From Dendrolimus kikuchii (taxonomy: Eukaryota > Arthropoda > Insecta > Lepidoptera > Lasiocampidae), in the NCBI GenBank assembly GCA_019925095.2, contig CM034398.1, forward strand, positions 10,617,001 to 10,681,000: a stretch of DNA of 64,000 bases. The letters run 5' to 3'. Positions 1-10,700 of this stretch are shown here, one piece after another. The notes under the pieces were generated by a model. The model ran no database searches, had not been told where the DNA came from, and was given only the letters and a program-made list of their open reading frames with translations. Both the position numbers and the translations under genes were made by a program. Each line of letters starts with the position of its first letter. Position 1 is the stretch's first letter.

Positions 1-1543
1 TGTTTTCAAATCAGAATGCCTAATTACCAAAGACTGCGAGTCTAATCATAGTTAATGCTCTGCCTTTGGCTGAGCTTTTGTGGTCTTTAACCCTCTCCAA
101 TAAACGGGTTTATGTGATGAACAAAACGAAACAATTAATAGATTTTTTAAATTAATTTACTTTAAAATCTGTAAAATGGGTCATAAAGATTTGTATGCTT
201 TTTTATTGCCTGAAGCAGGCACAAAAAATAGACTGTCCACCTGATGGAAAGTGATTATCACAGCCTATAGACGTCTACAAGATCAGGGGCGTAGCCGACT
301 TAGCGTTTAATATTTAATGAGTATTTTTTTACGAAACTGCCTGTCACAAAAAAATAAACTACTGAAGTGTCTTCGGCCCACCTGGTTGAAACGAAGTTCT
401 CATAAAAAGTCTTAAATATTCTAAAAACTATCCAAAGTCTCAAAAAGTGGAAATAATATCGAAAAGTATCGATCGAAAACCATCGAGAATATTTTTTTAA
501 CAAAAACAAAACCGACTTCTAATTAAAAAGAATAAAGAAATAAAGTAAAGCAAAAAATATATAAAGTAAAAATAAAGAAGTCTCTTAAATATTTATTTTT
601 TGCTTTTTAGCCTAAAGTGGTTTTGTTTTTATAAAAAAAATATTTTTTAGTTTTGAGTTTCATAAATATTTTTAGTTGCGCAATAGTGTTAGAAATAATT
701 TATTAAGCGCCTGTGGGAATTATAGTACTGGTACGCGTATACCAGATTGCTATCTCACTCTTCGGTGTAGACGCTCGTCAACAAAGGTTGCTCTCGATAT
801 CCCTGGGATCCATTCATCAGGTCCTGACTTGTTGATCATGGGACCAGCTTGGGAGTATAGACAATTGAATAAAAAAAATTGAAAATTGGCCCACAATTGA
901 CGGAGAAGTCGCGTAACATGCCTACAAAAAAATTAAGTGGCTGTAATAAATATAATACTGGCACGCGTATACAAGCTTTGTTTTCTAAGAATGTAAGCGC
1001 TCGGCGATCATAAATAAGGGTTACTCTATTTCTCTGGACTCCACTCACCTGATCCTGACTTGGTGACCATAGTACCATCTCGACAGTATAGACTTACTAA
1101 TAAAAACAATATTGAAAATCGCTCCACAATTGACGAAGATATCGTGTAACAAAGGAATCGGTTAAAAATTTCCAGGGTTTCTATCGATTTCCTTAGGATC
1201 CACTCATCCGATCCTGACATGGTGACAATGGAACCAATTCGGGAGTTATAATACCCATTCGATTTAAATAAAAAAAAAATCATTTTCGTAAATTATATAA
1301 GCCGGCAGACGTTCTCCTGTCCTGAAAATATAAAAAAATAGGACTTGATTCCAGCTCCACCAACTGGTTGCAATTGTGAATCTAAACCATCTAAACAACC
1401 CACTGTGACTATGTAAGGAATGCGAACTATGGGACAATCGGCCTTTAAATTTTATTACTTATTTCAGTTAAAAAATAATTTATTGAATAAAACTGATTTG
1501 CTTATTATTAGAAACTAAAAGAGTGTTTTTATAATATTTTCAG
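1..1543. other. Upstream intron or flank of GT92 gene, repeat-rich
   Basis: I see no coding exon here. A lepidopteran LINE-tail-like fragment lies at about 187-265 on the minus strand, where CCATCAGGTGGACAGTC is read in reverse. A tandem repeat occupies about 707-1280. A reverse-strand fragment of a Helitron-like family (GCCGGCAGACG) lies at about 1300-1420. Because the exon at 1544 is already internal, this stretch is most likely the end of an intron whose upstream exons lie outside the window. Confidence 0.6.
707..1280. repeat. Tandem repeat, ~230-bp unit, about 2.5 copies
   Basis: Two units share the same succession of landmarks about 230 bp apart. One is ACTGG(T/C)ACGCGTATAC at 727 and 957. 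Another is CTGGGATCCATTCATC-like at 803 and CTGGACTCCACTCACC at 1034. Both are followed by GTCCTGACTTG, a TGA(T/C)CAT motif, AGTATAGAC and CCACAATTGACG. A third, truncated unit near 1168-1280 repeats the GGATCCACTCATC to GACATGGTGACAATGG part. Divergence between units is moderate, so this is an old local duplication of a dispersed element. Confidence 0.75.
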
Positions 1544-1729
1544 GCTATTCGGGAGAATTGGAACTTTAAATACAGTGCCACGTATGTTCTCTGTCTGCTG
1601 CGTGATTCAGGAGTCAAGCCGCAAGAGACTGTCGGCGCCACAGTGTCTGTGGTTGCTAGCAGCTCCCCATCTCGCCCACCCACTAACCTATTAATTGTAC
1701 TTGATACAGAACCTAGAAGCGGTATAGAG
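1544..1729 (+). CDS. GT92 exon (stem / early domain)
   Basis: The acceptor is TATTTTCAG|GCT and the donor GAG|GTAAAT. The exon is 186 bp, phase 0 on both sides, 62 codons with no stop. It encodes RENWNFKYSATYVLCLL and a Pro/Ser-rich SSSPSRPPTN segment. The NFKYSATYVLC stretch resembles the region just N-terminal to the GT92 catalytic core. It is the first exon visible; any start codon lies off the left edge. Confidence 0.75.
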
Positions 1730-4700
1730 GTAAATGCATAGATACGTGGATAACCCTTTATTGTCTAGCTATGTACTGTAGTTGTGTTACATTATTGAGT
1801 TTGGAATTTGGCTAATCTATCCGAATGTTATAATTACTTCGTAGCTAATGTTCAGAATTCATAATAGTCGATACATTCCTTCACCCATGAAGAAGGCACA
1901 AACAAATATCCAGGGACTCACTTTTAATTTGATATTTATTTATATCCGTTGAAAATAGGTCACAAAAGCGTACCATGTAGACATAACGGTCTTCACAGAA
2001 ATACATTGTCAGTTATCACACACATTTTAGTAATAGGGCCCACAGAGATAATTTACGATTATATGTGTTCAATAGAAAGTATATTTGCACCTTGTTTTGT
2101 AAAGTACATAAATACCAGATATGTGAAAATCCATTCGTTCCTAAGAGTGTAAAAACGAAGTAAATAAACAAAAATCCAGCGAACTCTATCAAATATTGTA
2201 TCCATAGAAATAAATAAAATTGAAGTTTCAAAATAAATGCCAAGCTTTATGTGAAAGCTGCTATACGATGCAAATAATAAATTATCGTTTTTTTAGAACA
2301 TTTTGTTCAAAGTCCTTTCCCTTGGTTTGCCGTTTGACATTCCTACACAAAAAATGATCCTTACAAGCTACACTATGTTTTAATGTACCTAATAATACAG
2401 TTGTGTTTCTTTCCAAAATCAGCCAATTTCCTGACAAGAGTAATTGATTTTTCAAAAATCTAATGTTATTACTTTAGTACTCGTCGTAATCAGTTCCGAG
2501 ACTCTTTTGAGTATTTTTCACTATTTCGTATAGTTTATTTAGTATTTGAAAAATTCACCCGTATTTAGTAATGTAAAATGCGAAAATACATTCATATGAT
2601 ATATATGGGTTAACGGCATACCGTATATTATACATCGATTTTAAATTATTTTACAACAAGAGACGAGTTTTGTACGTGGGAGGTGTTAAAAATAAATTGA
2701 TGTTTGTCCACTCCGTCCTACATTATTTATGGTTGGTAGTTGATCGACTCCGTCACAAACAAGTTGATCTTGAAATTAGCCGCTGAGCTCAGTCAGGGTA
2801 CCGGTTTGTCAATATACTAAAAGTATGGTCTGATGACTCCATTTATTAAATGGTTATCTCACTAGAATTCTTGCATTTTTTTAAATGTAAATCCTCTAAA
2901 TTTGCCTTCGTCCTCTAAATATCAATGTTTTATATGATTTTATTTTAATATTGACTTAAATAATCAATAAAGTCAAAAATTATCAATACTTAGTAACATA
3001 TTTTTACGTGTGGCCTAGTAACAAAGAACTTAGGTCAAGACTTATTTAAATTACATCACTTTACTTATTAAACTTAATCTCGGCCAATAGGGTGTCTGAT
3101 AAACATCAAACACCGATTCGTGGTAACTTGAAGTTCTGTGAGTTGTTAAACGGTTGATTTTACACGACTACTAGACGAGATGAATACAGGATACTTGCAG
3201 AAAAATTGCAAGTTTCCTCGGGAGACTGGTATATTTTACTGCGATGAAAGCATGTGGAAACTGTTTATTATTTTATTACGTTTTTATATTATGTGTCCAC
3301 TTTTTGGTTAGCTGTATGTGAGCGATGCATACAAATTAGTGCGTATTGCACGTTGACTTTGGTTTCATGGAAATCGTATGCTAATATAATATACGTTTCA
3401 TAATAGCAAGGAATTAATAAATGACAATGTTAATTTAAATACAATTACAAATTAATTTGACACACAACATTATTATAAAATATATTATAAACTATAAATA
3501 ATTTAGGCTTCTGTTTTAACTACTACGTATAACTAGTTACACACAAACTATAGAAGACGGAAGTCCGCCATATAGGGCCGCAGCGATGTTTTGTGTTCTG
3601 TGCTTACAACAACGCACAACTATGACGACCTCCCATATTATGGATAGACCAGTATAATAATACCAATGATAAATACTCGACTTGAAAGTAAAAATAAAGA
3701 TGTTGTATAATAAAACTGACTTCAACAGTAACTAAAAAGCAAAATTACAAACATTTTGAAGTCTAAGTAAAACAAAAAATAAACAACAACACCAAAAATG
3801 CAAAATATAGTAATTTTTATGTTTTATTTCGCACCGACTTCAAGAGGTTGCAGAGTATATTTATTATTTGCTTTTTAGTTACTCAATTTTTTTTCTTTTT
3901 TGTTAGAAATTATTCAATACACTTTGAATTTAAGGCCAAAGAGGATGGTTAGGTCAGAAAAGAGGCTGCCTTGACCCTATTACGAATAACGTGTTCCAGG
4001 AAACGCTCCACGTGTGCGTGAAGCCGTTCCACTTCTCGTACGCCCGGGACAAGTGGTTGCTGGAATGGTTTGAACTGAACCGGTTGCTGGGCGCGAGCCA
4101 CTTCTACATGTACAACGAGTCGCTGAGCGCGCCAGTGGGGTGCCTCCTGGATCATTACCGCAAGCAGGGGCTGGTCACGCTTTTGCCTTGGAAACTCCCT
4201 ATCGTGTCAAAAATTGAAATTAGGTGAGTAAATCTTATTATTGCAGTTTACTTCTTAAGAATCGATTTTGATATTAGGCCCCGCTATGGAAATTTCATGA
4301 GGAGTGAAATAGTACAATTGTAACTAAAAAGTTATGGTTTATTTTTCTTTCTTTTAAACCACTCCTGTATTAGAGCGAAGAAAACAAAAAAAAAATCTGT
4401 CAAGATGTTTTTGTTCCTTAAAGTAATATAAGTGTTAATCTGTATGTCATGTTAATGTTCACCGCTCCTACATTAAGCTTGCTTTCCACGATGAGGTTTA
4501 CCAAAACTACCATTATATTTCTGTGAGGCGCCCTGATGTTACTGTGTGATTTTAATCTTTAATTAGTATGTTTGTGAGTGTGTTTTGCGTTTATATGTGA
4601 ATTTTATACTGGCTAAATAGTTATCTTTTGTCTGTATGTTTCTGTTTTCTTATAGCCGCCCTTATTCAGCCGCATTCGGCCGATGTCACCGCACACGTAC

Positions 4701-7700
4701 ACATGTCTTTTAATATAGGAGTAAGGAGTAAACTCCAGTTGTACGCCGCAGCTGGCACATACAACTTTTATTTTTTTAACTTTACTTCTCTCGCTCTTTC
4801 ATTCCTGTATACTTATACTGCAGAAACGATCATAATTTCCGCGTCAAAAGTATTCTGTTGTTGATCCCTATTACTAGAAGTGTAAGCGTAATGTCATTGT
4901 AATCGCTTTATTGCTAATGTTGATATTAGGCAGATTAAAGCAAAACTCAATTTGATTGAAAACCACAGAAACAAAAGGACACGACGGTTTGTGACGGAAT
5001 GATATAGAATAATGATTTAAGTTTAGTTTTTATGAATCGCTTTGTTTGATTTATCCCAATTGAGAGACAAAAATGAACCGTTTAATATCGGTTTAAAGTA
5101 GTGAGAATTGATGTCATTTGTCAGGGATCATCAATCAGTATCATAGGTAACATTCACTAAAAATTATACATTGTGGATTTCCATTCGTCTTCACTCAATG
5201 ATTGTATGGCGTTCAGCATCACGATATTACTGATTCCTTTTAAAGTATTTTCCAAAGACGGTTTCGAGTCATCAACTTCATTATACCTATATGCATTATA
5301 TTTTAATATTTTTTGTAGTATATGAACAACGCTTCATAATACTCGGCTTAATTCTGTAGCCATGATCGTGGATAAAGAAACCAACTATTTTATTTCCATT
5401 TGTACTTATATATGAGTATGGATTAGAATAGTGTGGATCAGTTCGATTATTTAATTTAGCTGTAACTAGTCAGAAATGTAGCACTAAAAATGGCCAACTG
5501 ATTACTCAGAAGCACAGGATGCGTCAAATCAAGTCTGGTAAACCAATTGAAATTTATTACACCCACATCGATTCGGCGTCTTATCCAATTCCTCTGAAAT
5601 AAACTACGATTTAATTCGACGTAAATATGAGTTTTTGACAGAATAAGATGGTAATGTTTTGAATGGATACCGGTTGACCCTATCCAGGCATTTTCGGGAG
5701 TTACAAACACGTTTGTGGTAATAATTAACTTTAATGTCCTTTTCTTATACGGCGTGTAAATATAGCAGACAAACTGCAGAAGTGTTGCCTACATTGACAG
5801 CACTACGTTTTACGGATGCCGCCTAGTTTTGTGGGAAAAAATATCTTATGGCTAAACTAAGTCCCGGCTCGATTCTACTATTACTAATCTTGTCAAAATC
5901 GCTGGACAGTATAGTTTCAATCGTAGGTTTGCCTGATTTCGGTATTTTATTAATTCCAATGGTGTGCCCTTGGCACGCCACTCTTATCTTTATAAATATT
6001 TAAAAGTGAAAACTCGCAAAATGAATGCTAAAAATTCTTGGTAGGTTTTCAATATTAATTTTGGCTAACGCCATTTCTGCAAGTGGTAATAAGTACCATT
6101 TTCTTCTACTATTATTCCGACGCAACGATATCGAGAAGTAGATCGTACTTTGAATAGATATTTTTGCAACGCCAAGATATAGATATAGTAGAATTAGGTC
6201 CTGGTAGAAGAGGTAGGCCCAAGAAATTTGGATTGACCTTTTGAGGGCTGTATTGAATTGGTCGCACGTGAAACTACAAACTAAATACTAAATGCCGTTT
6301 GCATACGGAGCGTCCTCTTCGTAGCCTGGGGTCTTCTTTCTTACATTTTCTTCACGTCACGCAGTCTTGGGCAATGCTAAGTAAAATTGTATCGTAATGC
6401 TTGATTTACTTTATTTATTTTTCCATGTTGGTAGTTAGTAGATAACACAAATGGCATAATCAACAATTATCAAGTCAATTTCTTATTGTACTAAAATCTT
6501 GGGCTCTTTCTTCTACAGTCCACTAGAGGTTGGCTTCACTAGATAATTGTTATATTTTATGAGTATTTTTGGAACAAATTATTTGTGATTTTCAGGACGG
6601 AAGGTCAGTTCGCGGCGTTCAACGACTGCCTATACAGGTCTATGTCCGGCGCGGGTTGGTTACTAGTCATTGACGTGGACGAGGTGGTGTTGCCGCGACG
6701 GGAGCGCACTCTGCCGGCTTTGTTGACCTCGCTGCGAACATCATACGTCCCACCGTCTAAGGCACCATCAGCCTTTCTATTTAGAAATACATTCTTTTAT
6801 TTACAATGGGAGGTAAGATTTTTATATTTTTTTGAATTGGATAAGTTGATAGTAGAGACACCTGATATACTATCATAGCCGGTTCCTATATCTTATTATT
6901 CATTATCATTCTTTGCCTTACCTACGGTTCAAGTCTGGCATTACTTATATTGGCTTATGTCCAATTTTAACCGATATTATGGCAAATGAACGCTTGGTAG
7001 TTATGCGCTGGTTTTAGAGACTCCTCGCCGCGTTGGTAAAATGGCAGAGTGGGTCACGCAATAAATACCTCTATTGACAGAGGATAGGATACAAAGAGAG
7101 GACTCACCGTATTGTTCTTTTGAAGCCAATGACGAAGCACAACACAGTTTTGTTTTAGATTACCAAAAATTTGCACAGCAATTGTATAAGGGTAGCAAAT
7201 GGTGGCGCACGCACACGTAAGCGTTCCGCCGTAATAGGTCGATGACTGCGACGTCCGCTAGGTGGCGCGCCGTTTCAGTTGGCGAATGATGGGACAAGGA
7301 GATTAGGAACTGTAAAGGTATGAAGGAAAGGCACACAGAAGGCATTCGTATTATTACGTGATCTAATTCGTTAATGTATGGCCAATTCAGTTGGTATTGG
7401 TAAGATATAGGAACCGGCACATAAATCATCAATACCAGAATTATCCGTTCACAGTTGAGTCCGCTAATGACAATCGTAGTACGTTTATCCTTAGAGGCTT
7501 ACGTAACTTACACATATAAGGTGGGCTTGTCTCTCTATCTCATCATCAACTAAGTGTTAAATCTATATCTATCTATCTATCTATACTATAATAAATCTGT
7601 AAAAGGTTCGAGTTTGTACAATGCGTTTAAAAATAAAAATAAAATATCCGGCTAATCCGGAGCAGCTTACGAATTTTTTAAAGATTTTTTTGTTTTTCTG

Positions 7701-10700
7701 TCTGTCTGTTAGAGCATCACATGAAAACTACTGGACGGATTTAAATGAAACTCGAAACGGAGCTATCTATATATACCCAGAATATAAATTCTGGGTTGTA
7801 ACTTAAGATGCTTTATCCCGATAAATAACATCATTTCGAAATAGATAGACGATAGCCGAAAATAGCAAAAAGACGTCGCTGCGATCGCATCTTTTTTTGA
7901 AAAGTACTGAACGAACGTATGTATATAAATGAAACTTCACACACAGCTGGCTTATATACCGAATCAACACTTAGGATACATTTTATTCCGATTAATGACA
8001 TCGTTTGCGAATAGATAGATTAATGCTTTATTCGTGATGTGATATTGTTAATAATTCGGTAGTTGACAGTATGAAAAATATAGGCAGATTTTTATATATA
8101 TCGTAGATTACGATCTAAACATGTCAAAAATAATTTGTTTTAATTAAAATAATAAATATTAATTTATATTTTTGAGAAATAAAATAGTTACATTGCAGCC
8201 ATTAGTCACGTGACAATGAACGCCAATCAGAGCGCGTGACGTCATAGTGTGCAAAACACAACAAGTTGTTAATGAATTCTCAGTGAAAATTCATCGTTTT
8301 CCAGTAATTTTGCTGTAAAATAATAGTATTTCCATTGTTATGCACTGTGTTCATACGACTACAACAACCAGTTATTGTAAAAATACCAGTAATTTGCCAA
8401 AAATCGACGTTGTTATGCTGGGTGCCTTTTTCGCAACTAACACCAATTTGTGCTCTGCAGAATTGCATAACATTAAAACTTCTGTGTAAGTATATAACAT
8501 CACAAACTACTATGGATACTACGTATTATAACATTAAACAATAGCACCTAGCATTAAAATTGTGATTAAGATATGGCAAAGTATTATTTTTTAATAATTA
8601 ATTTTGAGGTTATGATAATTTTAATATTCGTAAATGTTGATGCTAATGGTGAAATTTCTTTTGTAGATCATCGCGAGTATGTTATGGAGATGACGCCATA
8701 AGTTATGTGCATTTGAAACGTGATTGCAAACTCCTGTATTGTAAAGTGTAAAATATATCCAGATCATAAAGTGCTATCGAAACTTAGATGTATCTCAATG
8801 TATCGAAATTATCGTCATGGCAGGAGTGAAAAACCAGTATGCACTTCTGCAGATTGTTATTGGAAAAAATCGAAGCTGTCACAACTGTGAACAAGTTTAA
8901 AATATGTAGTAGTAACCCTAGTTTACCATCAAATTCAAATGTACTTATAAGTTTTTAGAAGAAGGACAAAAAATGAAACTTGAGGATTGTGCATTATTTA
9001 AATATCAACATAATTCTGTTCTCAGTGATACAGCCAGCACTTTAATGTATCAACTTGTTTTAAAATATAATGAAAAATGTGAGTCATTTTTAAGAAATGC
9101 AGTAATATCAGATGCTGTCATTAAAAAAATTATGGAGGGATGGGATGGATAACAGCATCACAGGCTTTTGAAGTAAGTAGATGCAAGACCCAGTCAGAGA
9201 AAATTTGGAGCTGAAACTTCATAAAAAAAATTAAGAAATGTGGTCTCATATTAAGTCAACAATATCCAATGACTGCTGGTTCACCAGATGGTACATGTGA
9301 AAATTGCACAGTAGAAATTAAGTGTCTCTACAGTACAAACCATATTCATTTCATTCAATTATATTAAAGATTGGAAGCCTACAAACAAATATGCTCAATT
9401 ACAAATATAAATATATTTAACTGCTGTGGAAACATGTATATTTTGTATAGTGGATCCAGATTTTTCTAATAATAAAAAATTTAAACTTTCTATGTAGCAA
9501 TCAGTTATGAATATGTTAATGATCTTATTACTGACAGTTTGTTACCATTTTGGAAATGCCATGTGTATCCATTACTTTATCAAAGCATATGAAGTAACAA
9601 CTAGGTAGATTCTGTTCTCATCATTTTATAATAAAATAAAACACAAAATGATTTTGGAGTTTCATTTAATGAGGCAATCTTATAAGTTAACTAAACTACC
9701 ATGCTCTAGGGCTAGGGTAACTAGGTTAGTTCATGACTACTTAAGGCCGGTTCCTACATCTTATTATTCACTCACCCATCAGTTGAATTTTGACATTATT
9801 TGTATGAAGCTTATGTCAAATTTTAAGTGATGGTAAGGTAAATGTACTCTATAAGATATAGGAACCAGCCATTAGTGTACTTATCATCTATAAAGTAAAA
9901 TTGTTCATGGAAAGGATATTTATTTACATATTTTTTATTTGTATGAAAGATTTGATCGGGGTGTGTCGAGTGGAATGGTGATAGTGAGGACTGTGTGAGT
10001 AACGGATGATGAAGTATATAAAGACAGAATGTCACAGGGACTTCTTCCATTATTAATTTCTTTGAAACTTCGCTTATACTTGATCCAGATGGCCTTAATG
10101 ATTTCACAGAATATTTCACTTAACACGGAAATAAAGAAACTGATTTTTGTGAAGACTACTAGTGATCCTGCCTGGTCCACAGTCTGGCTTAGCTTAATAC
10201 TGGATTGAGAAGCTTTACTTCTATATTTATGTGTCATCAGTACTTAAACAGATTTATTTGTTGTTCTAAGACCTTGTAAACCTTCTTCCTGGGGTAAAAC
10301 TGAAAATAAATTGACAATATTATTATTAGATTGTTTCAAGAAAATTAATATTGGAGCTACTCACTATTAATGTAAGAACCTGTGGTTGTGTTAGGAAGTA
10401 TTTTCAAGAATTAAACTAGCACCACTGTGGTACTGGCTAATACAGTAAGTACTACTTTCAACTGATTTATTTACACACTTTCTTAATAGCATCATCTTTT
10501 GTTCTTTATTGTTATATATGGTCGATTTAGACTGCTACAAGTTCGCTTTCTTCTATCTGGCTTACAATCAAATTTACTAGGTAAACAGCTTGGTTTCAAA
10601 CCTAAGTGTGATACAGATCCCATTATTTGATATTATACGTAATTTTGCATATCATTTGGTAACGTAGAATTATAAATAGGGCTGATAAACACTTACATCA

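Noticed and set aside
4628..4864. 78-codon ORF in a GT92 intron
   Set aside because: No splice or family support; hydrophobic low-complexity reading of AT-rich DNA.
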